From Pseudomonadota bacterium (GTDB lineage: Bacteria; Pseudomonadota; Alphaproteobacteria; Sphingomonadales; Sphingomonadaceae): a stretch of 17,698 nt of DNA. The position numbers were made by a program, and so were the translations under genes. A model generated the notes under the pieces. The model was not told the DNA's origin, made no database searches, and saw only the letters and a list, made by a program, of their open reading frames with translations. Each line of letters starts with the position of its first letter. The first letter of the stretch is position 1. The DNA lies in NCBI GenBank assembly GCA_023433445.1, contig JAEZCS010000023.1:1-17698 (forward strand), in the 5' to 3' direction. Shown here one piece after another: positions 1 to 7,239 of the stretch.

Positions 1-299
1 CCATATTCCCAGTCGATGTCCGAGAAGCCCTTGGTTGCGTTACCTTCGACGCCGACGAAGACGGGGCCGAGGGGAACGTTGACGCCTGCAACGCCGCTGA
101 TGATCGCGCCGTTCATGATCGTCTCACCCGGAACGCTGCCGAATTCGGAGCGGCGATCAAAGGTGTGATAGCCGCCAAGAATACCGACATAGGGTTCAAT
201 GCCGAAAGCCCGGGTGCCGTCGGGCGCCATTTCATCCTGTGCGTGAGCAAGGGAAGGCAGTGCGGCCAGCATGGCCGCTGCGACGAGATACTTCTTCAT
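1..299 (-). CDS. Outer-membrane beta-barrel protein, N-terminal part (partial at left edge)
   Basis: Reading leftwards from an ATG at 299, the frame stays open to the edge of the window (99 codons). It starts with a clear Sec signal peptide (MKKYLVAAAMLAALPSLAHA, cleavage expected after AHA). The mature part reads as alternating hydrophobic/polar strands with glycines and aromatics (PYVGILGGYHTFD, then VGVNVPLGPVFVGVEGN-like strands), which is the pattern of small opacity/OmpA-like eight-strand porin-type barrels. A purine-rich GGGAG lies about 11 bases before the ATG. The C-terminus is outside the window, so the exact family and any closing aromatic residue cannot be checked. Function in the envelope is inferred from the signal peptide and strand pattern only; a periplasmic beta-rich protein is the alternative. 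Confidence 0.7.
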   Translation of the reverse strand, partial: MKKYLVAAAMLAALPSLAHAQDEMAPDGTRAFGIEPYVGILGGYHTFDRRSEFGSVPGETIMNGAIISGVAGVNVPLGPVFVGVEGNATKGFSDIDWEY

Positions 300-417
300 A
301 TTTGGCTACTCCCTTGAGCCTTGATCATCAAATGCCCAAGGGTAACGGGAGCAGAGCTTTAAGGTTTCGCCGTGCAAAACAATTGGTTGCGCACCGTAGT
401 AAAAATGTCACACCCTC

Positions 418-1209
418 TCACTGGGCTGTCCAGCCACCGTCTATGCTCATATTGGCGCCAGTGATGTTGGAGGCTGCGTCGCTGCAAAGGAACAGCGCCA
501 TGGCCGCGACCTGGTCCACGGTCACGAACTGCTTGGTGGGTTGTCCCGCCAGGAGGACATCGTTCATCACCTGCTCCCGCGTCATGTTCCGCGCTTTCAT
601 CGTGTCGGGGATCTGGTTTTCGACCAAGGGCGTCCAGACATAGCCTGGCGAGATGCAGTTGGCGGTTATGCCAAAGGTGGCGAGTTCCAGCGCGAGCGTC
701 TTGGTGAAGCCCGCAAGGCCATGCTTGGCCGTCACATAGGCGCTTTTAAAGGGTGACGCCGTCAAGGAATGCGCACTGGCCGTCTGGATGATGCGCCCCC
801 ATTTTTTCGACTTCATATGGGGGATGGCGAGGCGGGACGTGTGGAAGGCGCTGGTCAGATTGAGCGCGATGATGAGGTCCCATTTCTCGACCGGGAACTC
901 TTCGACCGGCGCGACATGTTGCATGCCGGCATTGTTGATGAGGATGTCGACACCGCCAAAGGCGCCGGCGACCTCCTGCATCATGGCTTCGATCTCGGCA
1001 GGCTTGGTGAGGTCATGTCCGCTATAGAGGGCCTTCGCCCCGCTGGCCTGTTCCAGCGCCAGCCGTTCCTGTTCGATCGCTTCACTGTCGCCGAAGCCGT
1101 TGATGACGACGTTCGCACCCTCGGCGGCAAGGCTCTTGGCATAAGCAAGGCCGATACCGGAGGTGGAGCCTGTGATGAGCGCTGTCTTTCCGGCGAGGGA
1201 CCTAGTCAT
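418..1209 (-). CDS. bdhA: 3-hydroxybutyrate dehydrogenase (SDR family)
   Basis: A cytoplasmic NAD-dependent short-chain dehydrogenase of 263 residues, expected to interconvert (R)-3-hydroxybutyrate and acetoacetate at the end of polyhydroxybutyrate breakdown. Visible motifs: Rossmann TGSTSGIG at 13-20, NNAG at 92-95, catalytic S145, Y158 and K162. It is not a generic SDR: Q97, H147, K155 and Q199 sit exactly three positions after the substrate-binding Q94, H144, K152 and Q196 I know from the Pseudomonas fragi enzyme, so the carboxylate-binding set is complete. The ATG overlaps the stop of the upstream patatin gene by four bases (ATGA at 1209-1206), implying translational coupling. There is no separate promoter room, so it should be co-transcribed with the patatin gene. 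Length is normal for the family. Confidence 0.93.
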   Translation of the reverse strand: MTRSLAGKTALITGSTSGIGLAYAKSLAAEGANVVINGFGDSEAIEQERLALEQASGAKALYSGHDLTKPAEIEAMMQEVAGAFGGVDILINNAGMQHVAPVEEFPVEKWDLIIALNLTSAFHTSRLAIPHMKSKKWGRIIQTASAHSLTASPFKSAYVTAKHGLAGFTKTLALELATFGITANCISPGYVWTPLVENQIPDTMKARNMTREQVMNDVLLAGQPTKQFVTVDQVAAMALFLCSDAASNITGANMSIDGGWTAQ

Positions 1210-2384
1210 GCGTTCTTCTCCTTGAGAGTGTCGGGAGCCTGAAGATCGAAGGTGGCGCTTTTGCCGTTAATGATGTTTCGCGCGATCAGGTCGCCTTTGT
1301 GCATCACCTCTTCCACGGCGTCACGGCCCTGGCTCCAATGATCCAGCATGGTCGAACGGGAAAATTCGAAGTCGCGCGCGCCGCTTTCCCAGGCGCGGCT
1401 GCGGTAGATGAGGTGGACGATATTGACCGATCCACGGTCGAGATATTCCCTGAGGCGCAGGGTGTCGGCATCGTCCCTCAGGTCCGGCGGCAGCTTGTCC
1501 AACAGGGCCTTGATCGCCTTGTGCTCGCGGCGCAGGCGCAGATATTGATCGGTCACCTGCCGGGTCCGGCTGGAATATTGAATGTCCTTGGCGCGGGAAT
1601 AGACGTCCGTCATCTGACGCGGCATCGGACCTTCGGCTGGAAAGAGATCCACCTGGAAGACGAGCATGTCGTCATTCTGATGTTCCAGCACATGAGCGAG
1701 CGGCGTGTTGGACACGATGCCGCCATCCCAATAATGTCGCCCGTCGATTTCGACAGGCGGCAAACCCGGAGGAAGCGCGCCTGAAGCCATGATATGCCGC
1801 GCGTCGATCCGCGTGCGTCCATCAGGTCCGCGCGTATCCCAATAAGCGAAGTTACCACTTTCCACGTCCACCGCGCCGACCGAAAGGCGGACGGGGCCAT
1901 CATTCAGCAGGTCCCAATCGACGCAGGCGTCCAGCGTCTCCTTGAGAGGCGCGCTGTCATAGAAGCTGATGGCGCCAGACGACCCTTCAGGCATGAGCAT
2001 GAAAGGCCACAGGCGCGGGCGGAACATGCCGGGGACGCCGAAGGTCGCGACTGCGCCTGCGGCCATCAGATGGGCCGCTTCCCGGATATGATCGATTTCG
2101 GGCAGGACGACGTTGGGGAGCCCCCCCGACACGGTGAGCCAGAATTTCTTCAAGCGGCTGATGCGGCGGTGCGGCGCATTGCCTGCGATGATCGCCGCAT
2201 TGATGGCCCCGATAGAGATGCCCGCGACCCAACTGACATCGACGCCCAGTTCATCGAGCCGCTGGTAAACGCCAGCCTGAAAGGAACCAAGGGCTCCGCC
2301 TCCCTGCAGAAGCAGCGCGACCTCCTGCGGCAGAGGGAGTGGTGTGCCTGCCCGGCGCGGGATTTTGGGATCTATGTCGGCCAT
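1206..2384 (-). CDS. Patatin-like phospholipase / acyl hydrolase (DUF3734-type)
   Basis: A Ser-Asp lipid acyl hydrolase of 392 residues from the ATG at 2384. It shows the patatin oxyanion loop GGGALG (28-33), the nucleophile elbow GISIG (55-59, S57) and the partner aspartate in DGG (D220-G222). The roughly 120 residues after the patatin domain correspond to the DUF3734 tail seen in long bacterial patatins. I see no signal peptide, so it should act in the cytosol or at the inner leaflet. A TTG at 2396 in frame could add four residues, but neither start has a good ribosome site; ATG is preferred. It is the first gene of a two-gene unit with bdhA (four-base overlap), so release of acyl chains or hydroxybutyrate-type substrates linked to ketone-body or PHB metabolism is plausible. 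The true substrate cannot be read from sequence. Confidence 0.85.
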   Translation of the reverse strand: MADIDPKIPRRAGTPLPLPQEVALLLQGGGALGSFQAGVYQRLDELGVDVSWVAGISIGAINAAIIAGNAPHRRISRLKKFWLTVSGGLPNVVLPEIDHIREAAHLMAAGAVATFGVPGMFRPRLWPFMLMPEGSSGAISFYDSAPLKETLDACVDWDLLNDGPVRLSVGAVDVESGNFAYWDTRGPDGRTRIDARHIMASGALPPGLPPVEIDGRHYWDGGIVSNTPLAHVLEHQNDDMLVFQVDLFPAEGPMPRQMTDVYSRAKDIQYSSRTRQVTDQYLRLRREHKAIKALLDKLPPDLRDDADTLRLREYLDRGSVNIVHLIYRSRAWESGARDFEFSRSTMLDHWSQGRDAVEEVMHKGDLIARNIINGKSATFDLQAPDTLKEKNA

Positions 2385-2529
2385 GTCGCAGTGCAATATA
2401 ACGACAAGCGCGAAGGTTCCAACTTAATGTGCAGTAACAATCCGATAAGCTGAAGCAACCAACGCCATATCGCAGCCGTTCCAACCCGGCCGGCGCCAGG
2501 GTAAGGCGGGCGAGGAAAGAGAGGGCGTA

Positions 2530-3405
2530 ATGCGGCTGGACGATGAACGGGAAAGCTCCAATTTCGAAGTACAGAGCGGCCGTGGCGGCTTTGGCGGCGG
2601 GCTTGGTGGCGGCCTTGGCATGCTGTTGCCGTTCATCGGCAGCCGTTTTGGCTGTGGCGGGATCGTGGTCGTGCTCATCATCCTGGCGATCATGGGTGTC
2701 AATCCGCTCAGCCTGATGGGCGGCGGAGGCGGCGTTCAACAGAGTGAGTCAGTCAGTCGCGATCCCCAGAAATTATCAGACATCCAGCATTGGTCATTAA
2801 AGGTGCTGGGATCGACGGAGCGGGTCTGGGGCCAGATTTTCCAGCAGGCCGGGCAGCAATATCAGCCGACCGTCCTATCCTTTTACTCGCAGGCCGGGAC
2901 GTCCGGCTGCGGCGCGGCGCAAAGCGCGATGGGCCCGTTCTACTGCCCCAATGACAAGAAAGTTTACCTGGACACGGACTTTTTCACTGAGTTGCGTCAG
3001 CGCTTTGGTGCACCGGGAGACTTTGCCCAAGCCTATGTAATCGCGCATGAGGTGGGCCATCATGTGCAGGAACTCGAAGGCACGCTGGGTGAGGTGCGGC
3101 AGCGTCAGCGGAGTGTCGGTGAGGAGCAGGGCAATGCGCTGCAGGTGCGCGTCGAATTGCAGGCGGATTGCTATGCGGGCGTCTGGGCGAAACGCACCGG
3201 GTTGATGGAGGCGGGCGACTTTGAAGAGGGGATGACGGCTGCGCAATCGATCGGCGATGACACATTGCAGAAGGCCGCGGGACGACGCCCTGTGCCGGAA
3301 AGCTTCACCCATGGGTCCAGCGAGCAGCGGATGACCTGGTTGCGAAAGGGGCTAGACAGTGGCGATCCTGCCCAGTGCGATACCTTTGCGGGAATGTCGC
3401 GATGA
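2530..3405 (+). CDS. ypfJ: YpfJ-type neutral zinc metallopeptidase, membrane anchored
   Basis: A 291-residue member of the putative neutral zinc metallopeptidase family (E. coli YpfJ). An N-terminal cytoplasmic stretch with a glycine-rich run (about 18-30) precedes one membrane segment (about 43-58), a poly-Gly linker (64-68) and the extracytoplasmic peptidase domain. The zinc site is HEVGH (173-177) with a third ligand expected at E209 in ELQADCYAG. Family-typical cysteine pairs are present (about 127 and 139, and 213). A strong Shine-Dalgarno, GAGGAAAGAGAGGG, sits just before the ATG. It is divergent from the patatin gene across a 145-base gap and convergent with the small genes downstream. 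The physiological substrate of this family is unknown to me; the symbol is given by family resemblance. Confidence 0.88.
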   Translation: MRLDDERESSNFEVQSGRGGFGGGLGGGLGMLLPFIGSRFGCGGIVVVLIILAIMGVNPLSLMGGGGGVQQSESVSRDPQKLSDIQHWSLKVLGSTERVWGQIFQQAGQQYQPTVLSFYSQAGTSGCGAAQSAMGPFYCPNDKKVYLDTDFFTELRQRFGAPGDFAQAYVIAHEVGHHVQELEGTLGEVRQRQRSVGEEQGNALQVRVELQADCYAGVWAKRTGLMEAGDFEEGMTAAQSIGDDTLQKAAGRRPVPESFTHGSSEQRMTWLRKGLDSGDPAQCDTFAGMSR

Positions 3406-3427
3406 GTGGCCGCGTCGGGGATCAGAA

Positions 3428-3541
3428 CTAAGGCGCGTCCGAACTGGCATCCGCGTCGTTGTCCACGTCTTCCGCAGCAGAAGATGCGCCGGGAAGCCCG
3501 TTTCCCGGCGAGAGAAAGGGTCGGCCAGCTTCGGGCATGGG
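3428..3541 (-). other. In-frame coding-like extension behind the TAA of the small exported protein
   Basis: Directly after the TAA that ends the 67-residue protein (TAA at 3544-3542), the same frame stays open for 37 codons to a TAG at 3430-3428. The conceptual peptide begins PMPEAGRPFLSPG and ends in an acidic, low-complexity tail (AAEDVDNDADASSDAP). That is what a natural C-terminus looks like and not what frame noise usually gives. Joined to the upstream part, the whole frame would be 105 residues with one nonsense codon at position 68; a CAA-to-TAA change (glutamine) would be the simplest origin. The stretch also holds the hairpin at 3487-3510. Alternatives: real 3' untranslated DNA that is open by chance in GC-rich sequence, a base-calling error, or programmed readthrough. 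Confidence 0.5.
3487..3510. terminator. Hairpin between convergent genes (possible bidirectional terminator, no T-run)
   Basis: A perfect nine-base inverted repeat, CGCCGGGAA / TTCCCGGCG, with a six-base loop. It lies between the end of ypfJ (+) and the TAA of the small exported protein (-). No clear T-tract follows on either strand, so it may be a weak terminator, an mRNA stabiliser, or incidental structure within the open extension of the small gene. Confidence 0.35.
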
Positions 3542-3745
3542 TTAGCCGAACGACATGGGTGCGGCTGCTGGCTGCTCCATCGGTGGCGCTGCGATATATT
3601 GCGGCATGGGCGCGGAACGCTCGACCACGGGATGCGTGGGGGCGGATACGCTTTGAGCAGGCGCATGAGGCGCAAGCCCTTGAACCATCAGTACGATAAC
3701 AGGAGCCGCCACCAGCGTGAGAACGGCAAAAGCCTTGTAAAGCAT
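3542..3745 (-). CDS. Small signal-anchored/exported proline- and alanine-rich protein, unknown function
   Basis: A 67-residue frame from an ATG at 3745, with AAGGA about 12 bases upstream. The first 23 residues (MLYKAFAVLTLVAAPVIVLM plus VQG) form a hydrophobic signal peptide or membrane anchor. The rest is low-complexity and rich in Pro, Ala and Met (APAQSVSAP, MEQPAAAPMSFG), suggesting a disordered periplasmic segment. I do not recognise the family. The frame continues after the stop as a coding-like tail (described separately), so this may be the truncated form of a roughly 105-residue protein. It lies 69 bases downstream of the NepR-like gene on the same strand and could share its transcript. 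There is no enzymatic motif. Confidence 0.55.
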   Translation of the reverse strand: MLYKAFAVLTLVAAPVIVLMVQGLAPHAPAQSVSAPTHPVVERSAPMPQYIAAPPMEQPAAAPMSFG

Positions 3746-3814
3746 GCGAGCGCATCCTTGACCGAACGGGCGCTCGGTCTAGCGGTTCGCGGTAAATAAA
3801 GTCCTGCAGCCAGC

Positions 3815-4012
3815 TTAGTGCCGGTCGAGCTTGTCCAACAGGTCCAGCATGTCCGATGGCAAGCTTTCACGGCCTGCGCGAAACGTCGAACGCAGCGCGT
3901 TGCCCACGCCTTCATAGGGCTGCGGCACGCCCACCGTCAGGAAGCTCCGATCAGCGCTATGACGCCCGTTACCCGATCGGCCTGATGATTTGCGCTGCAT
4001 TTCCATGTTCAT
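3815..4012 (-). CDS. nepR: NepR-family anti-sigma factor (general stress response)
   Basis: A 65-residue protein. After a polar, basic, probably disordered N-terminus (about 1-33) it has two predicted helices, VGNALRSTF (about 36-44) and SLPSDMLDLLDKLD (about 50-63), joined by a short linker. That is the layout of NepR, which holds the EcfG sigma factor inactive until phosphorylated PhyR takes it over; the 'P-x-D-M/F-L-x-L-L-x-K-L-D' ending is the feature I rely on. In alphaproteobacteria nepR normally sits beside ecfG and phyR, but neither is in this window, so this may be a second copy or a relocated one. In-frame ATGs exist at 4012, 4006 and 4000; none has a Shine-Dalgarno, and an EcfG-like promoter just upstream suggests a leaderless message. 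Divergent from glnE. Confidence 0.7.
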   Translation of the reverse strand: MNMEMQRKSSGRSGNGRHSADRSFLTVGVPQPYEGVGNALRSTFRAGRESLPSDMLDLLDKLDRH

Positions 4013-4014
4013 AC

Positions 4015-4039
4015 AACGGTCATGGGCGGGAAAAGTTTC
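4015..4039 (-). promoter_or_regulatory. Candidate EcfG (general stress sigma factor) promoter for the NepR-like gene
   Basis: On the minus strand, GAAAC (4039-4035), a 16-base spacer and CGTT (4018-4015) match the alphaproteobacterial EcfG consensus GGAAC-N16/17-CGTT at 8 of 9 positions with correct spacing. A start site six to eight bases further on would fall at about 4009-4006, on or next to candidate start codons. Autoregulation of nepR by EcfG is known in other alphaproteobacteria. Nine informative bases can match by chance, so this is tentative. Confidence 0.4.
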
Positions 4040-4091
4040 TGGCTTTCAGTACCGCCTCGGGCAATAGCTTCGCAATGATCGGAGAAGTTGC

Positions 4092-6794
4092 GTGACGGAT
4101 TGGGCGGAGGCATTGGAGCGAATGCGGGCGCATTCGCCGTTCCTTGCCAGGCAGATGGATCGGTTTCCGAATGTGACCGGACTGCTGGCGGCTGGTGACA
4201 TCGAGGCTGCGTTGAATGCGGTGCGCGACGTTTCGGGGCCGGATGACGGCATCGCCAGGTCGCTGAGACGGCGCAAGGGTGCACTGTCTCTGGTGACGGC
4301 CGCTGCCGACCTGTCAGGGGCCTGGGGCCTCGACCGCGTTACGCGGACCCTGTCCGATTTCGCGGACCAAGCCTTGGAAGAAGCGCTGCTCGCGACCTTT
4401 GCCGAACGGTATCCGGGTGCCGAGGCGAAGGGGTTCGTGGTGTTGGCACTGGGCAAACATGGCAGCCGCGAACTCAACTATTCGTCCGACATCGATCCGA
4501 TCCTGCTCTACGATCCGGCCACCCTGCCGCATGGCGAGCGCGAAGATCCGGCAGATGCGGCGGTGCGGATCGGACGGCGGGTCAGCGAGCTGCTGAACGC
4601 GCGTGACGGCGATGGCTATGTGTTCCGCGTCGACTTGCGGTTGCGGCCTTCGCCTGAAGCGACCCCGATCGCGCTGCCGGTGGAGGCGGCGATCGGCTAT
4701 TATGAATCGATGGCGATGGGATGGGAGCAGTCGGCTTTCATCCGCGCTCGACCAGCGGCGGGTGACCTGGCGCTGGGCGAATATTTCATGCAGCAGATCC
4801 GCCCGTTTGTGTGGCGGCGGAGCCTCGATTTCGGCGCCATCGACGCGATTACGGATATCTCGCGGCGGATACGCGATCATTATGCGCAGGGGCAGGCGTT
4901 CGGGCCGGGCTATGACCTGAAACGGGGACGGGGCGGCATTCGCGAGGTGGAGTTCTTCGCCCAGACGCATCAACTGATCCATGGCGGGCGCGACCCGGCG
5001 TTGCGGTCTGGAAACACGCGAGAGGCGCTGCAAGCATTGGCGGTGGCTGGAGTGTTCGATCCCGAAGTGTCGCGGAAGCTCGATGAGGCGTATGTCCTTT
5101 TCCGCACGATCGAGCACCGGCTGCAGATGGTGGAGGACCGGCAGACGCATGAATTGCCCAAGGCCGCCGAGGCGATGGACAATGTGGCGCGGCTGCATGG
5201 GCTGGAGACGGGCAGCGATTTGATCGAACTGCTGCGGCCTCAGGTGGAGTGGGTCGGAGCCAATTATGACCAGCTGACGCCAGCCCAAAAGGCAGAGTCG
5301 CTCTCGCATGACGAAGAACGGCTTGCGGGTCAGTTGGTCGAGATGGGCTTTGCCGATCCCGAAACGGCGCTGGCGCGGATCGGGCGCTGGCGCACCGGGA
5401 CCGTGCGTGCATTGCGCAGCACGGCTTCGAGGGAAGCGCTGGAAGACCTGCTGCCGAACCTGATGCGGACGCTTGCCGCGGCGCCGGACCCGGTGCGGGC
5501 GCTTAATCGGTTGGATGACCTGATCGGGCGATTGCCGAGCGCGATCAACTTTTTCAAGCTGCTCGCAGCGAGGCCGGGTCTGGCGGAGTTGATGGCGGAA
5601 CTGCTGAGCCACGCGCCGACCCTGGCGGACGCATTAGGGCGGCGGGCCGAATTGCTCGATGGGCTTATCGACACATCCGCCTTTGATCCGCCGCCAGCGG
5701 TGGACCAGCTTGCAGAGCAATTTGCGCGGCTGGAGCAGGGGGAGGATTATCAGGCGCTGCTGGATCGCGTCCGGCAACGCGTCAATGACCGGCGATTTGC
5801 GCTGGGTGCCCAGATTATTCGCGGCAGTGATCCGCTGGAAGCGGGGCGCGGATATTCGCGGGTGGCCGAAGCAGCGATCGAAGCGCTGACGAGGGCGACG
5901 ATTCAGGAATTCGAGGCGGTGCATGGACAGGTGCCGGGGGGCGAGATGCTGATCCTGGCGCTGGGCCGATTGGGCGGGGGCGTTTTGACGCATGCGTCTG
6001 ATCTGGATCTGGTCTATCTTTTTTCCGGCGATTTCATGAAGGAATCCGATGGAAAAAAGCCTTTGGGGGCGACGCAATATTTCAATCGGCTGGGGCAACG
6101 CATAACCAATGCGTTATCAGTTCAGACCGCCGCAGGGCCGCTTTATGAGGTGGATACGCGGTTGAGGCCGTCAGGCGCGCAGGGACTGCTGGCCGTCAGC
6201 CTCGACAGCTTTGCCAAATATCAGCGCGAGGAAGCCTGGACCTGGGAGCATCTGGCGTTGACGCGGGCGCGCCCGGTATTTGGGTCCAGAAGCGGGCGGG
6301 CCGCATTGAGCGCCATCCTTGCCGAGACGTTGGAACGGCCGCGCGATTTTCCCGAGCTGGCGCGGCAGGCGGTGAAGATGCGGAGCGACATTGCCAAGCA
6401 TAAGCCGCCCGCCAGTGAGCTGGACGTGAAGCTGGTGCCGGGCGGGCTGGTCGACCTGGAATTCCTGATCCACGTGTCGCAGTTCAAGCATAAAGTCGCG
6501 TTCAATCCCGACCTTCGCGAGGCATTGGATGAGCTGGTCGAGGCGGGTCATCTGCCCGCCGCCCTGATCGATGCGCATGATCTGATCACGCGTTTCCTGA
6601 TCGTGTCACGGCTGGTGTCGCCCAAATCGACGGAGCCGCCCGAGGCTACCCGCCCCCTGGTCGCGCGGGCTTGCGGGGTGGAAAGCTGGGACGCGCTGCT
6701 TGAAAGCTATGCGCAGGCCCGGCAAAGGGTGAGCCATGCCTGGGCCGCGCTGTCCGCGCCCTATTCGGAGGAAGATGATGCTGGAAGTCGGTGA
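4092..6794 (+). CDS. glnE: Bifunctional glutamine synthetase adenylyltransferase / adenylyl-removing enzyme
   Basis: A 900-residue cytoplasmic enzyme that adenylylates glutamine synthetase to switch it off and removes the AMP to switch it on, in response to PII. Both nucleotidyltransferase halves are intact: the N-terminal adenylyl-removing domain has GKHGSRELNYSSDID (121-135, catalytic D133 and D135), and the C-terminal adenylylating domain has GRLGGGVLTHASDLD (625-639, D637 and D639). A helical linker lies between and a helical domain follows each. The start is a GTG with GGAGAAG five bases upstream; the nearby ATG at 4076 runs into a stop after six codons. Length is slightly short of the enterobacterial protein but fits sphingomonads. 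It overlaps the peroxiredoxin gene by 17 bases, so the two are translationally linked. Confidence 0.96.
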   Translation: MTDWAEALERMRAHSPFLARQMDRFPNVTGLLAAGDIEAALNAVRDVSGPDDGIARSLRRRKGALSLVTAAADLSGAWGLDRVTRTLSDFADQALEEALLATFAERYPGAEAKGFVVLALGKHGSRELNYSSDIDPILLYDPATLPHGEREDPADAAVRIGRRVSELLNARDGDGYVFRVDLRLRPSPEATPIALPVEAAIGYYESMAMGWEQSAFIRARPAAGDLALGEYFMQQIRPFVWRRSLDFGAIDAITDISRRIRDHYAQGQAFGPGYDLKRGRGGIREVEFFAQTHQLIHGGRDPALRSGNTREALQALAVAGVFDPEVSRKLDEAYVLFRTIEHRLQMVEDRQTHELPKAAEAMDNVARLHGLETGSDLIELLRPQVEWVGANYDQLTPAQKAESLSHDEERLAGQLVEMGFADPETALARIGRWRTGTVRALRSTASREALEDLLPNLMRTLAAAPDPVRALNRLDDLIGRLPSAINFFKLLAARPGLAELMAELLSHAPTLADALGRRAELLDGLIDTSAFDPPPAVDQLAEQFARLEQGEDYQALLDRVRQRVNDRRFALGAQIIRGSDPLEAGRGYSRVAEAAIEALTRATIQEFEAVHGQVPGGEMLILALGRLGGGVLTHASDLDLVYLFSGDFMKESDGKKPLGATQYFNRLGQRITNALSVQTAAGPLYEVDTRLRPSGAQGLLAVSLDSFAKYQREEAWTWEHLALTRARPVFGSRSGRAALSAILAETLERPRDFPELARQAVKMRSDIAKHKPPASELDVKLVPGGLVDLEFLIHVSQFKHKVAFNPDLREALDELVEAGHLPAALIDAHDLITRFLIVSRLVSPKSTEPPEATRPLVARACGVESWDALLESYAQARQRVSHAWAALSAPYSEEDDAGSR

Positions 6795-7239
6795 TAGCCT
6801 GCCGAACGTCATGTTGAAGGACGCCGACGGCGCCGATTTCACGTTGGAGCGGTTCAAGGGCAAGCCGGTCGTGATCTATTTCTATCCTAAGGCGGACACG
6901 CCGGGCTGCACGAACGAGGCGAAGGACTTTACCGAACTGGCGAGTAACTTTGCAGCGCTGGGCGTGCCAGTCGTCGGCGTGTCCAAGGACAAGCCCGCCA
7001 AGCTGAAGAAGTTCGCGGAGAAATACGGCCTGAGCGTCACGCTCGCTTCGGACGAGCCGGGCGATGCGTGCGAAGCATTCGGCACCTGGGTCGAGAAATC
7101 GCTCTATGGGCGCAAATATATGGGGATCGAGCGGGCAACCTTCCTGGCAGATGGATCGGGCAAGATAGTGCGGGTTTGGCCCAAGGTGAAGGTCAAGGGC
7201 CACGCGGTCGAAGTGCTGGAGGCCGCGAAGGCGCTTTGA
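6778..7239 (+). CDS. bcp: Thioredoxin-dependent thiol peroxidase, BCP/PrxQ family
   Basis: A 153-residue peroxiredoxin reducing hydroperoxides at the expense of thioredoxin. The peroxidatic cysteine is C44 in TPGCTNEA. The resolving cysteine found five residues later in E. coli BCP is absent (aspartate region, A-K-D at 48-50), so this is a one-cysteine or atypical form; C98 in DACEAFGTW corresponds to the extra cysteine of E. coli BCP that is not the usual resolver. I chose ATG 6778 over 6775 because the GGAGG at 6767-6771 is then six bases away. The start lies inside the 3' end of glnE (17-base overlap), and the stop overlaps the next gene's likely TTG start, giving a glnE-bcp-DUF455 unit. 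Confidence 0.92.
   Translation: MLEVGDSLPNVMLKDADGADFTLERFKGKPVVIYFYPKADTPGCTNEAKDFTELASNFAALGVPVVGVSKDKPAKLKKFAEKYGLSVTLASDEPGDACEAFGTWVEKSLYGRKYMGIERATFLADGSGKIVRVWPKVKVKGHAVEVLEAAKAL

Noticed and set aside
2416..2482. Two GGAAC motifs on the minus strand upstream of the patatin gene as EcfG promoters
   Set aside because: The following CGTT sequences are only 12 and 13 bases away, not 16-17. The one N17 option gives GGTT, so the match is weak.
4314..5612. Long minus-strand open frame (432 codons) opposite glnE
   Set aside because: It is rich in Arg, Gln, His and Pro, as expected from the antisense of GC-rich codons, and lies fully opposite a well-supported gene.
7068..7235. N-terminal extension of the DUF455 frame into bcp
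   Set aside because: It lies inside the conserved C-terminal half of the peroxiredoxin in another frame and reads as non-family sequence; the family-like part starts near 7236.
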